A DNA stretch of 64,000 bases from Mortierella sp. BCC40632. Taxonomy: Eukaryota > Mortierellomycota > Mortierellomycetes > Mortierellales > Mortierellaceae. The notes below the pieces were generated by a model that worked only from the letters and a program-made list of their open reading frames with translations, was not told where the DNA came from and ran no database searches. Of the stretch, positions 13,443 to 25,492 are shown one piece after another. The stretch spans positions 186,001 through 250,000 of the forward strand of contig WAEK01000012.1 in NCBI GenBank assembly GCA_011634665.1, written 5' to 3'. Position 1 is the stretch's first letter. Each line of letters opens with the position of its first letter. The translations under genes were made by a program, and so were the position numbers.

Positions 13443-13528
13443 ATCCGATCCTACATTGTTCCATTCCTATACTCTTGACGAAGCAGATCTACCTCCCAAC
13501 TCTCCTCCTTGCGACTCTCTCTATAGAC
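13154..13528. other. Intergenic, RAV1 to MoaC gene
   Basis: Short A- and C-runs follow the RAV1 stop, then a CT microsatellite at about 13404-13437 just upstream of the next gene. No further gene is visible. Confidence 0.5.
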
Positions 13529-14499
13529 ATGGCGTCCATGCGAATCTTTACAAAAGCTTCATGTCGAAGCTCGCTCTCGGGATTTAGTCGAGATCTCGTT
13601 CAACGAAAGGCTCATGTCAATCTGTGGTCTGCGCAGGTGGGGGCGGATCTGTTATTTTTTTTTTATTGTTTGCATTGAATGCATTCTCTTTTCTCTGGCT
13701 TTTGTGAGCGGGACCAGAGACTGATTGCAATGCAAACCTCTGCTCCGCTTTTTTTTAAAAAAAAAAAAAAAAAAAAAATCATGATGCGCATGGTGGGGTC
13801 GACTAAATGATGAGAGAATAGAAATGGACACGCGAACGACTACCCACCGCACAACACATGTTTCATACCTCAAGCTGTTTGACCAATTCCAGCAGCAGCA
13901 GCAGCAGCAGCAGCAACAACACAGCTGAACCACAACTCACTCACACAGATCCCAAGACAGGGAAGGCATCCATGGTCTCTGTGACGGACAAGGCGTCGAC
14001 AGAACGAACAGCCCTTGCGACGGCTTCGATCTGGTTACCGGGCGTGGCGTTTGATCTCTTGAAACGGAACGCGCACAAGAAGGGAGATGTGTTGACGGTG
14101 GCGCAGATTGCGGGGATTCAGGCGGCAAAGCAGACATCGAATCTGATCCCATTATGTCACCCTTTGCTCCTGACACACGTCTCGGTCGATCTGCGGTTGG
14201 TAGAAGAAGAAAAAGAAGAGCAAGGGCATGGAAAAGGACAGGAACAGGAAACGGACCAAACATTGAAGAGCGGATATGTCGAAATTGAGAGTCGAGTCGC
14301 CTGCAAAGGCAACACAGGGGTCGAGATGGAGGCCCTGACGGGGGCCACCGTTGCGGCGTTGACCGTATTTGACATGTGCAAGGCTGTAGGCAAAGATATG
14401 GTAATTGGCGATATCAAGGTCATGGAAAAGACGGGTGGCAAGAGTGGAGTCTATCGCCATCAACAGCCCTCTAATGAGCGTAAAAGTCATGGTATCTAA
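13529..14499 (+). CDS. Cyclic pyranopterin monophosphate synthase (MoaC / MOCS1B-type)
   Basis: Converts the MoaA product 3',8-cyclo-GTP to cyclic pyranopterin monophosphate, the first stable intermediate of molybdenum cofactor synthesis. The last exon reads LTHTDPKTGKASMVSVTDKA, HKKGDVLTVAQIAGIQAAKQ, LIPLCHPLLLTHV, TGVEMEALTGATVAALTVFD and MCKAVGKDMVIGDIK, which align along the whole length of E. coli MoaC. An acidic insertion (EEEKEEQGHGKGQEQET) sits in the middle. MoaC stands alone here; no MoaA half adjoins it. The first exon is uncertain. An ATG at 13529 gives a 36-residue basic, mitochondrial-type leader ending at CAG|GTGGGG, but its phase does not match acceptors near 13874-13892. An ATG at 13614 uses the same donor in the right phase but gives only a short leader. 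An AGC/CAG triplet run at 13891-13911 lies beside the acceptor. Confidence 0.88.
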
Positions 14500-16739
14500 A
14501 GAGAAGGGGATGAAGAAGAGATAAAGAGAGAGAGAGAGAGATAGATAGAGAGAGAAGAGGCGTCGAGGACCCAATTAGAGCCAAGGTCCTTCCCCACCCT
14601 CAAGCCTATCGAGGCGATGGGTGATCCGGGGTAATGGGCAATTGCGCACCGACGCGCTATATCAAAATAAATTGTAATGAGAGGCTGAACAAGCCGAATC
14701 TTTGGGTCATGTTGAAGTAGAAACACAGCCCAGCCCACCGACACAATAAGGGCAGCTTTTTTTTTTTTTCTTACCCTTGGTAAAAGAGATGAACCCAGCC
14801 ATACATGTATTACTATGCATGCACTCAACACGAAACTCCTCCAGGTTTGTTCGTCTTGGTCATTTTTTTTTTTTAACAAAGGAAGGAACAGATGGACAAA
14901 AAAAAAAAAGCGCCCACCAGCAAGCCTTGAAATGAGCATAAAAAAGAAAACGGACGCGTTTGGCTGTCCACCAACAGCCTAATATAATAATAGTTTTATA
15001 TTGTTGTTGTTGCTGTTTTTTCTTCTTAAGCGCAGTCGCCTTCCTTCGGACCAAAAAGAAAGGTGCAAAAAACAAACCTTTGTCTTGAACAAAAGAGAGA
15101 GTATGTGCGAGAGTGGAGAGAGAAGGAAAAAAAAAAAAGTCCACGTGAGAGAGGATTAGGACGCAAAGGAGACTAGGGACGCAGAGATTCAGAAAAGAGT
15201 GAGAGGGGGGGGGGTACGACAACTGCTCGATAGAAGGTTGCATAGAAGAGAGGTAGAAAAGAGAGAAAGAGAGACATCGCCTGTGGTGCATGTGGGAGCC
15301 ATTAACTTGAATCCCAGAAAGGAGAAAGAGGTTTGGCATTATGGAAAATAGCCTTTTGAAAGAAAGAAACACGGTCGCCCTACACAACACAGCCGCGCGC
15401 GCGTGTTGTTGTGCGTTGTGTTTGTGTGCGTGTGTGTGTATGTTTGGGTACAAATGGTTGCCACTTTTTTTTTTCTTTTCTTTTCGCTTGTTCCTTGTTC
15501 TCTCGGGCGCTGGTTTTTTTCTTTCTTTTCTTTTCTTCCTTTTCTTCTATTCCACCTCTCTCGCCCTCTCTCTCCTGCTTCACGCGCAGCCATCCCAAGG
15601 TACGGAATCTCTGGTCCTAGTCGGCTCTTCTTAGTCCCCAGTCCTGTCTTCTTTCCCCTCCGCCTCCACTTTTATCTCTCTCTCTCTCTTTGTTCCTATC
15701 TCTTTTTGCTCTCTTTCTTTCTTTCCCCATGGTCTCTTGTTGTTGTGTGTGCTTTACTGGTCAAATTGAGGAGGAGAAGGGAAGAGTGAGAGAATGAGAG
15801 AGAAAAAGAGCAAAAGGATTTCATATTGAGAATGCAAAGCAGCGCTCTGGTACACAAGAACAAACACACGCACATGCACGCATGTTTACACACAACACAC
15901 TCACACACAACACACCTCATATACAAAAAAAAAAAAAAAAAAAACCTGCACTCACCACATTCTCTGGTATCTGTTCTGCTCCTTGGGATAAAGAAAAAAG
16001 AAAAGAGAGGAGATCAAAGTGAACATCTGGTTGAGGAGGAGAGTGCGGCGTGTCCTCAGTGTGATTGTGAGAGGATAGAAAAGAGAGAGGAGCAAGTCAA
16101 AGGACGGTTTGCCCAATCGGAGAAACAGGTCCACCGAGGAGAGGATGGTCGAGTTTGTCGCCTGGACCGATTTGGTCCGCCTCTCTCACTCACTCACACA
16201 AATACACACACACAACACACACACACACACACACACACCTCACTACCTGCGGCATCAATGGAGTTCGTAACCGCACTGGCGGAGAGGAAGAAGAAGAGGA
16301 TCTTTTGCTCCTTTTAACTTGCTGGTACTGTTGCTGTTGTCCAAACTGCGCGGTCCGTTCATCCACTTGGAAGAAAAGGGGGATGGAGAAAGAGGACCGG
16401 TGAGGGCGGAAGATCAAATCAGGGAAAAAAATAAATGAGAGAGGGAGAGAGTGTCGAGAACTTGGTCTGGCTCGCAGAAGGAGAGACAAATAAAGAGAAA
16501 GACGGAACCAAAGTGGCCAGTGTGTGCACAGTGCTTTGTTCAAATCGTGCTTTTTTACTTTTGAGTGGACCAAGAAAAAGGAAGATTGGAAGGAGAATGC
16601 TCGGCCACGGCCCGGACGGATAGGCCTCTTTTTCCCGGTACGACGGTTCTCTCCTCTTTCTCTCTCCGACGAGGGGTGATGGTGATGGTTGAGTGAGTTG
16701 GTTCTTTTGAGTTGAGTGGGCGATGCTGCAGAGTGATGA

Positions 16740-16787
16740 AGCAAAGCAGAGCAGAGCAGAACAGAGCAGAACAGAGCAGAGCAGAAG
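16740..16787. repeat. Short tandem repeat, AGAGC/AGAAC pentamers
   Basis: About nine degenerate copies of AGAGC, AGAAC or AAAGC in a row on the plus strand, bounded by unrelated sequence. Functional meaning unknown. Confidence 0.7.
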
Positions 16788-17205
16788 GCGGAAGCGGGCA
16801 GGCAGAGGACAGGTAGACTGGGCAGGAGGACGAGTGTCGATGCGGTGTGATGGACAGAGATTCATCACCTGGCGCCACCAAAAGAGGCAAGGCGAGGGAG
16901 GTGGTTCTCTCCTGGTGGGTGGGTAAGGTGGGATGGACTTTTTTCCTTCTTTGCTTCAAGGTCATTTCATTCATCACTTTCTTTCTTTCTTTCTCTCTCT
17001 CTCTCTTTCTTTCTCCCATTGTCTACATGCTACTTCCTCTTCTTCTTTTATAGCTACTTCCTGCTTCTCTCATGGACTGATTCGTTCTTCTCTTTTCTTC
17101 TCCATTCAGCTCATTCTCTGCATCTATCCATTCCCCTCTTTCTTCTCTTCTCTTCTCTCTTACTCTCCTCCCCGCTTCTCTCCGCACCCATTCACATACC
17201 CACCC

Positions 17206-17209
<4 letters not shown>

Positions 17210-17244
<35 letters not shown>

Positions 17245-17320
17245 TACACTCTCGAACATACACACCAAAGAGACTTGCTTTGTAAGTACCCTGGACCATT
17301 CCTCGAATCCATTGACCACC

Positions 17321-17365
<45 letters not shown>
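17210..17365. repeat. CT microsatellites
   Basis: Two uninterrupted (CT)n tracts, roughly 30 and 40 bases long, about 85 bp apart and separated by ordinary sequence. Such tracts recur upstream of several genes in this window (13404, 19850, 29785). Confidence 0.8.
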
Positions 17366-17367
<2 letters not shown>

Positions 17368-18169
17368 TCTTCTTCTTCTTCCTCTGCTTCTCCCATAATA
17401 TACAAATAACAAATCTCTTCCTGATCCGTCGGGTCTTTATCTGACCAAGAGCCCCTCCGTCTCCCTCTTTCTCCTGTCGATCATACCTCGGTTCCTTGCG
17501 CTGGTTCCATGACCTCGGCTCTCTTCCCTCTTCTTGAGAACTGGGCCTTTGCTTTTTCTCTCTCTCTTTCTCTCCTTTTCTCTCGCTTTCCCCTCTCTTA
17601 CACACTCAAATACACCGCCCCCATTATCCGATCGACTCCTGTCCGGCGCGTGTGTGCTGCACAGGATGTGTTGTGTTGTTTGCTGCTTTGCACTGCACTG
17701 ATTCCTGCATCCGAGCAATATCTCTCTGTGTCGTTCGTCCGTCTGTCCGTCCGCCGTCGTCTGCGTCGCATTGCTCTTTCTCTTTTCTCTCCTTGCTGTC
17801 GACCAACCGATGCATTGTGCCCTTTTTCAGATAACAACCTTATAATACATGGATGTACCTTCTAGTCCAGCAGTGCGCATGCCCGCGGCGCCTCACCCTC
17901 TTTCTTTCTTTCTTTCTTTCTTTTCATTTTCTCCCATTCTCATCTTTCCCCTCTTTTCTGTATACCTTTCTTCTGCGCCTTCACTCGGAAACATGCTCTC
18001 CGGTCCACTCGCATCTATACCGAGAACAAACAACACAACCCATGCACACTGAGCAAGGAAAAAAAAAAAGGCTCCCGTCGCGCATTCTTGAAGTGAACGC
18101 CGCCAAAAGAGACATCTGCTTGCAGGATGGGATCTGCTTACGGAACAATGCAGACTAGACAAAAAAAAA

Positions 18170-18211
<42 letters not shown>

Positions 18212-20303
18212 AAAGAGAAGAAGAGAGAAAAAAGCGAATGAGTAAGTGAATGACAACAATTCAAGATTGCCATCTTCACGCCTATGTGGCGACTCACTCT
18301 AGCACAGACGACTAGGACAAACGGATGCTTTTTTTTTCTCATCTATAATTATTTTTTCTATCGTCCTTATTCTTTTGTCGTGTTGTATGTTATTATTTTT
18401 TTTTTTTTTGTGTCATAGTGTCTCTTTCCTGGAGGGGTTTTCTTTTCTTTTCTTTTTTTTTTGTCGGTACCAAGCAGGGTGTGCAGAGATTCAAAGGGCG
18501 CACATCAGCGAGGAAGAAAAGAAGAGAAAAAAAAGGAAGTTTCTTGGCATGTATCTCCTGTTGCAATTGACATCGTAACAGGCTGGGTAGACAGCCTGAT
18601 AAAGACCAAACAAAAAAAAAAAAAAACAAAAAAAAAAGACAAAAAAAGGCTGAATATGCTCTCGAATGGGCTTGACACAGATGAAGAGTGATGAAGACAC
18701 AGGTCGACTGCAATTGATATTAGATGATGGTACCTGGTTCACAGACAGACAGCACAGGCAGACAAAGGGAGTGAGATTGTGAGAGAAGGAGTGAAAGAGA
18801 GAATCAGAGAGAGAGAGAGAGTGAGTGAGTGAATGAGTGAAAGAGAGCTATCCTAATTAACGTTTTGGCGGCATGAGATGAAATGAAAAACTCTATTCGT
18901 TGGTCGCCAATGCTGAATGGAAAAGAAGAGGAAGAAGAGTGGAGGAACCACTTGCCTGTTGTTTCCTTTTTGCTGTTCACTCTATTCTTATCGCTCAAAC
19001 TACCCACAAGCCAACCTGGCCTGGTCTATCTGGTGTGCTCTTGTTTTTTTTTCTTTTTTCTTTTTCTTATTTAATTCTCCTCTCCTCTCCTCTCGTCGCC
19101 GTCGTCGTTTTCTTTTCTTTCTTCCCCACTCCCCTTCAACTCCCCCCCCCACACACACACCCCACCACTTAGCCCTCTTATCTCTCTCTGTTTCCCTTTC
19201 TCCTCTCTTGACCAAGGTGTGTGCGTGTGTGTGCGCGCGCGTGGGTGTCTAGTGTTGTTGCACCTCTGGTGTTTCTCAGGAGAGTGGGTTGTGGGAGGTC
19301 AAAGAATGGCCTCAGCATCGTAGAACTCTCCCCCCCTTCCCTCCTCTCTTCTCTCTTCTTCCTCGTGTTCCCTGGTTCTATCCCTTTTCCCTACCCTTGT
19401 CTGTTCCGAGAATCTAATCTGGCAGCAAAGCGACATGCTGGTTTACCGTTCGGATTCTTCCCACATGCACAAACACCCCGTTTGTCGTCGTCCAACCACG
19501 CTCGTCCACATGCCAAAGTTTCTTTTCCCACACAGCCCAGTGGTGCTTGTTATGTTGTCGTCCTTTTCTTCTTCTAGCGTTTTGTTGTTTCTTCAGTTTT
19601 TTGTACTCTTGGACTAGGCCGAGTGTGCTCGTTTTTTTTCTTTTTTTCTTTTTTTTTTTGTTTCTCGGCTCTCTCGTTCTCTGACTTTTCTCCTCATTCT
19701 CCTCATTGTCACTTTCTCTCTCTCTCTCTCTTTCCCACTCTCGACAAACCTTGTGTAGCAATGTCCTCGATGTGTACCTGAATTAACCCGTTTTGACCAA
19801 TCACTTTGCTTGGCCTCGTTTCTCTCTCTTTTCTCTCTCTCTCATTCTCTCTCTCTCAATCTCTGTCATTTCTCTTCACTAGGAGCCAAACTACCTCTCC
19901 AAGAAAAGGGAAAAAGAAAAGAAAAGCGTTTCCCGACACCATACCTTTCTTCCTCCGCGGCAGGTCTCTTTCACTTCGCCCTGCACTCAAGCATTGTTCC
20001 TTGGGACCCTTCCTTTTGTCCCACCCCCCACCTCCCTCTCCACGGTATCCTCAAGGATCACGACCTGTTGAACAACAGATATACCCCTTCCTCTCTTCTT
20101 CTCTCTCTTCCTCTCTTTCTCTCTCTCCCTTATCCAGTCCAATCCAATCCATCACTCTCCATACCTTTTATCTCTATTATTTTTTCCCTTTTTTACTTTC
20201 ACCGCTCGCTCTCTCTCCCTCTCTCTTTCTCTCTACTTCTTCTGCTCCTTCTACTCTTCTCCCTTCCCCACCAACATATTTTTAAACACAACTAACAGGA
20301 GGC

Positions 20304-21971
20304 ATGGCAACGGAAACGGTCATCTATGTCTCATTAGCGTTGGTGCTCTTGACACGGATCTTTGTCTTTATAAGCCCGCCCGAGTTTCTGGAAGAACATC
20401 AGGAGCGTCGATACCATGAATACCACCTATACCGCCAATACCATCTTCAAAAACAATATGGCGAGATGCTCGATAGCGGGACCCATGACGAGTCGGATCA
20501 GCAGGAGGAGAGAAGCAACAACAATGGTCCGACAGGATCTTGTCCTCTCTTGGACAGTCTCGACCAGTCCTCGGATGAGCTGGTGCTGATGGGACCAGGT
20601 CCCGATTCTCGACCGTTCTCACTCCGCCACCTTGCCTCTTCCGATCCTTCATTGGACTCTTTTAACACGTCAACAACAACCACTACTACTACTACTACTA
20701 CTACTACAGCAACCACATCCACCACTGCCACTACCTCTCGCCATCCTTCACTCCATGCCTCCTCTTCTTCCTCAGCCTTCTCCAACTATTCAACCAATTC
20801 AGCCTCCTTGCGGGACATGGAGCGCGATCATGATCTTTGGCGACAGATTCTTTATTCAAGTGAGGCTGCAACTGTACCAAGCTTTCTGAGTCTGGACCTC
20901 TCTGAAATTCACTACAATGGGTCGCTGGACGACAAATTTGAACAGGATTCAGAGGTTTTGCAGGCGATTGAGGCTCTCCGGGCTGGACAACGCGACGTGG
21001 CCAAGGAGTGTCCCGACATGACCGTAGTCTGGGAAGGGGGTCGTTGGTGTTGTCTGGAGGGCAGGACCTTGTACATCTTGCGGGCCCTTCAATGGCAGGG
21101 CAAGGTCAAGGTGCGAGTCTTGGTCGACAAGGACCCGACGCTCTTGGCCGTGACAGAAGATTGTTGGAGGGCAGCGGGGATGGCAACAGAACTTCCACCT
21201 CTGAGCAGCTCGAGGATGAGTAGCACCAGGGCAGGACGTTCTAGTAGTGACTCGAGGGTAGACACCAAGGTAGTCGGTGGTCGGCGAGCATCCTCCTATT
21301 CATCCATGTCGACCATCTCTCCATCCACCGTGGCAGCTCTGGCCACGACGGGTCGGGCTCGAGCAGCGACAGCGATGGCCAGGTTACAAGAGGAGAAAGA
21401 ATTGTCTACAGATAGCGCAGAGATGGAGAAGGGAGCAAAGAGCCTCCTTGGGTCGACTGTGGGAGATGGGAAAGAATCCAAGCACGGACCCAGTCCATCG
21501 CGGAGTAGCGGGATCAAGGCGACGACCGCGGCTGCGACAGCTATCGCAGGGTCCTATACCCTTGGGCTCTCGCTTGAAGATGCGAACGAGCCCATCACTG
21601 CTTCAACGATCCCGACCCCCATGACAACGATGACCAGGACAATCAAAAAGAGTTTGACCGAGTTGATGTTGGATCCACCTGGACAGCAACGGAATCATGT
21701 TGAGCGGGCGTTTTTGTCGAACCGAGCAGGGTTCCATTTCTCGAACGAGTTTCCAGAAGAGTCGTCGTTGCCTGGTTCGCCTGCGGGACACGAGGCAGAT
21801 GATGAGAAGGAGGAAGAGGCGGATGATGAGGATGAAGAGGACGAAGAAGACGAAGTAGAGAGCGATGGATATGAGGAGGATGATGAGGATGATGGGGAAG
21901 AGGCAGATGATGAGTTAGTTGTACCGATTGAGTATCGATTCCGGCGAGCAACAGTTTCGCACGTCTATTAA
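20304..21971 (+). CDS. Membrane-anchored orphan protein with a compact central domain
   Basis: A single uninterrupted frame of 555 codons. Residues 6-24 (VIYVSLALVLLTRIFVFI) form one hydrophobic segment, so an N-terminal anchor or uncleaved signal is likely. After a Ser/Thr-rich linker with a poly-Thr run (about residues 124-140) comes a small ordered domain at about 205-280. It holds LQAIEALRAGQRD, VVWEGGRWCCLEGRTLYILR and GKVKVRVLVDKD. A W-x-L/I-D/E-x-R-x-L-Y/W-hydrophobic-L/F core followed by a basic beta strand recalls ParB/sulfiredoxin-like small domains; that comparison is inference from pattern only. The C-terminus (about 485-545) is an almost purely acidic D/E tract followed by a basic tail. 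No function is assigned. The long repeat-rich interval upstream probably contains its promoter. Confidence 0.75.
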   Translation: MATETVIYVSLALVLLTRIFVFISPPEFLEEHQERRYHEYHLYRQYHLQKQYGEMLDSGTHDESDQQEERSNNNGPTGSCPLLDSLDQSSDELVLMGPGPDSRPFSLRHLASSDPSLDSFNTSTTTTTTTTTTTTATTSTTATTSRHPSLHASSSSSAFSNYSTNSASLRDMERDHDLWRQILYSSEAATVPSFLSLDLSEIHYNGSLDDKFEQDSEVLQAIEALRAGQRDVAKECPDMTVVWEGGRWCCLEGRTLYILRALQWQGKVKVRVLVDKDPTLLAVTEDCWRAAGMATELPPLSSSRMSSTRAGRSSSDSRVDTKVVGGRRASSYSSMSTISPSTVAALATTGRARAATAMARLQEEKELSTDSAEMEKGAKSLLGSTVGDGKESKHGPSPSRSSGIKATTAAATAIAGSYTLGLSLEDANEPITASTIPTPMTTMTRTIKKSLTELMLDPPGQQRNHVERAFLSNRAGFHFSNEFPEESSLPGSPAGHEADDEKEEEADDEDEEDEEDEVESDGYEEDDEDDGEEADDELVVPIEYRFRRATVSHVY

Positions 21972-22923
21972 AGATTTGTTATTGTCGTCTGCGCGCTGTT
22001 GGTTGTTGGAGCGTGAACTAGGGAACTAGGAAGACTGGGCGTGGGGTGTCTGCGCGTGGGTCGCTTTCTCCTTTCTCCGTGGGAGTGGCGAGTCTTGAAT
22101 AGGAGAGTCTGCGCCAATTGGGGAGAAGAGTGAGGATCGACCGTGCGTGATTCTTATGTAACCCTTCTTTCTCTTCTTCTTCCTCTTCTCTTGGCAAAGA
22201 AAAAAGTCGATACGGAGAGAAAGCCATGAAAAATATATATGTAATAATAAAAAAAAAAAAAAAATACGCGTCGCTCTCATTCTCTCTCTCTCTCTCTCTT
22301 TTTTTTTTTTTTTTCTCTCTCTCTTATTCATCTCTCCATCCTGTCCGGATGAATCGACATTGCTGATCGGTAAGCTCATCGTGTCCAAAAGAAGCAGCCA
22401 GAGACACACTTTTTTTTTTTTTTTTTTTCCTTTTCTTCCTCTTTTTGCTCAACAAGACACGAACGCCCATTCTGTCTTTGATGCAGAAAGGGAAAGGGAG
22501 CCTATCGAGGACCTTCCCGCAGTAGAGGCTCGGACAGCCCATCACTCACTCTCTCTTCTCGAATATAAAATATATTATTTTTTTTTCCCCCGCCCGGTTC
22601 ATCTTGCCTTCTTCTTCTTGCCTGCTTGCTTCGAATCACTCTTTCTCCATCCAAACAACAAACACAACAGCGGGGTCTTCGATTCATTACAGTTGGAGTG
22701 AAAGCATCATGGCTCTCTCTACCTTTTTTTTTTTTTTTTTTTTTCTTTTTGTTTCTTGGCACGCTTCATTCCTCCACTAGACCATAGCAAAAAGTCACAC
22801 TCGAGAGATGAATCCCTTTTTTTTTTTTTTTTTTTTTCTTTTCTAAACCAGAGTCTCTTTCTCTATTAGGCCCCTTCAGACCTACACAAACGAAAAAAAC
22901 AGGCGAAAAAACCTTCAAAAGAC
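21972..22923. other. Intergenic, orphan membrane protein to PFF1
   Basis: About 950 bp with several T-runs of 14-22 (22297, 22410, 22723, 22817) and a CT tract. No coding exon recognised. Confidence 0.5.
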
Positions 22924-25451
22924 ATGGCGACGCCTCAACAGCGGTCAGACAATGACCCTTTCCCCGAGGACCAAGCGCGTTCTTCTTCACTCCGACGTCG
23001 AGGTTCAGACGAGCTCTCGGATGGACCCCGAGGTTGGAATGGGTCCAATGTCTATTACCCCGAAGTGCTCGAAACCACACCACTCCTCCGAGGAGACGAC
23101 GAGCGTCATCGATCCCTTCAGAGTCATATCAATCAAGGCTCCTGGCGACGGATGGTGGGCATCTTTTTGCTAATGGTCATCTCGTACTGTGTCCTGGGTG
23201 CCCTTGTCAGCTACAAACGATTGTCATTGCCCGAGGCCAAACCCCTGGCAGAGGCCACGGGAGCGTTTGATTTCGCAGGTTGGAATGCGTGGACACATCT
23301 GGGTCATATTGCACAACGACCTCATCCGATCAATTCTCGCGACAACTTACGCGTTCGACAATATATTCTCGACACGGTCCATCAACTTCAGAAGGAATCC
23401 CTGACTGTACAACAACTTGGACGCAAAGAAAAGAAATCGCCCACCCAGATTCGAACGCATAGTATTGTTGAATGGAGTGAGGACCCGATTCAGTTGACGT
23501 TGGCGAATGGGTATGTTGGCAATATGACCCAGATGGGGATGGTCGAGTTTTATGAATCTTCCAATGTCCTGGTCCGGATTGTTGGAACAGAGGGTAGGGC
23601 TGAGGGCAGTACCGAGGGAAGACCCGAGGCAGTTGTGGTTGACGCCCACTTTGGTAAGCAACAAACTTTGTTATTTTTTTTTTCTTTTGGAAGAATGCAA
23701 TAAGCCAATGTCCTACGAATTGGTGGAAGGTGGAAGAGGAGGGTGGAGGATGTTGTCCTTAACTTTGGCTCTTGAAAATCGTTTTTCCTTTTAGACTCGG
23801 TATTGATTGGACATGGTGCGACGGACGATGGTATTGGTGTTGCCGTATGCCTGGAGGTAAACTTTACTCTAGCCATTTTTTTTTTCGATGTATAGGGAGA
23901 AGAGGAGGAGTGAGAAAGCATGAGTGAGAATTTGATCCGCATTGGTCATACTTGACTGACTTTTGGCCTCTTTTTTTTTACTAGATGATCCGCAACCTCA
24001 TTCACCACCCAGTCAAGCACAATGTCATTTTCAACATTAATAACGGAGAGGAAGTCGGATTGCTGGGTGCAGAGGCGTTTATGAAACATCCATGGGCCAA
24101 GGACGTCAAAGCCTTTGTCAATCTTGGTAAGGATGAAAGACAGGAAAAAGAAGAAAGGAATATGCGTGAAGGATAGGACTCCTTCTATACACAGAGAGAC
24201 TGAGCCTAACTCGTGTCAACCATGATCCATGTCCATCCTGTTGCTGATACTGAACTGGAAAAAAAATACATCTAGAGGGAGCTGGAGCTGGCGGACGATC
24301 GTTCTTGTTTCGTTCGAGCAACAAGGCGTTGGCCAAATTTTATAGTGCCGTCGGTACCTCTCCTCATGCCAACGTCTTTGGAAACGATATTTTCAAACTT
24401 GGTTTAATCCGCAGGTAGGCTAAAGATCCCCCCTTTTTTTTTTCAAATGGAAGGTTAGGTTAGTATTAAGAACCTAGAGAACTGACGCGTCGCTCCTAAA
24501 TTGAAAAACAAACAAACAAACAAACAAAAAACGAAAAACAACCAGTGGAACGGACTTTTCAGTGTATACGGCCAACGAAATCCCGGGACTCGATATCGCC
24601 TTTTACAGCAGAAGAGCATTTTACCATACAGTCCATGACGATATTGAACACACCTCCTCGGGTGCAGTCCAACATATGGGCAACACCGGCTTGACCGCCG
24701 TCCGGAATATTGCAGACTCGGATTATCTGATCGAACCTCAGACGATTGTTAGCTCTGAGGCCAGCATCTATTATGACGTAGCAGGACTCTTTATGCTCGT
24801 CTACTCGTTCAACACTTACTTGACTTTGAACTACAACCTGTTGATCATTGGACCCATCTTTGTCGTCTGGGCATTGGTCTCGTCCAGGAAGCATGGTCTG
24901 ACCATTCCCGTGGTCCTGCGTGGATTCTTGGCCATGATTTTGAGCTTCATATTAGCCTTGGGCGCAACGGCCTTGTTCTCCAAGGTGTTGACCAACATGA
25001 ACCCAATGCTGGTCTATGGTGAACATTGGCTTGGGTTCATTTTCTTTGTCTTTTTGAGTTTTACAGTCATTATTTGCGTTCAATGGCTCTGGGTCAAGAC
25101 TGAACTCTGGTGTCGAGGAGGGGAATTGGGTCCACTTGAACTAGCTCTAGAACGGATTCGACTTGATTCGGAACAAATTGCAAATGTGTCCATGGTCATC
25201 TTCTGGTGGGTGTTGTTGTTGGGAGCGACGTATGTTGGACGAAAAAGTCAGATTGGTATGTTTTATTTTGTGTCATGGTTCATGGCCACGTCGATGGTTT
25301 CGGCCTACTTTGCATTGTACCCGAAACGCCGTGGCGCGCCTTGGACGATGGCTCGGTTGTGGATCAATGCCTTGCCGCTGATGATGGTCATTGATATTGC
25401 CATCACCAACATGACTGCCATGAGCCAAACCCTGGTCGACGGCACGCCTCC

Positions 25452-25492
<41 letters not shown>

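Larger units (their letters stand above)
14500..20303. other. Gene-poor, repeat-rich 5.8-kb interval
   Basis: No conserved coding exon was found on either strand. Open frames here are products of CT, GA, CA and poly-A/T tracts (runs of SLSLS, ERERE, HTHTH, FFFF). Landmarks are CA/TG runs near 15418-15440 and 16195-16240, an AGAGC/AGAAC short tandem repeat at 16740-16787, CT runs at 17210-17240 and 17325-17363, and GA runs near 18178-18205. The stretch may carry a long promoter or 5' leader for the gene at 20304, or non-coding RNA; nothing in the sequence decides this. Confidence 0.5.

Noticed and set aside
15826..16317. 163-codon frame with His-Thr repeats
   Set aside because: Built on CA repeats and an A-run; no protein-like segment.
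17000..17410. Long frames of SLSLSLS and ERERERE
   Set aside because: Generated by CT/GA microsatellites, which are open in several frames on both strands.
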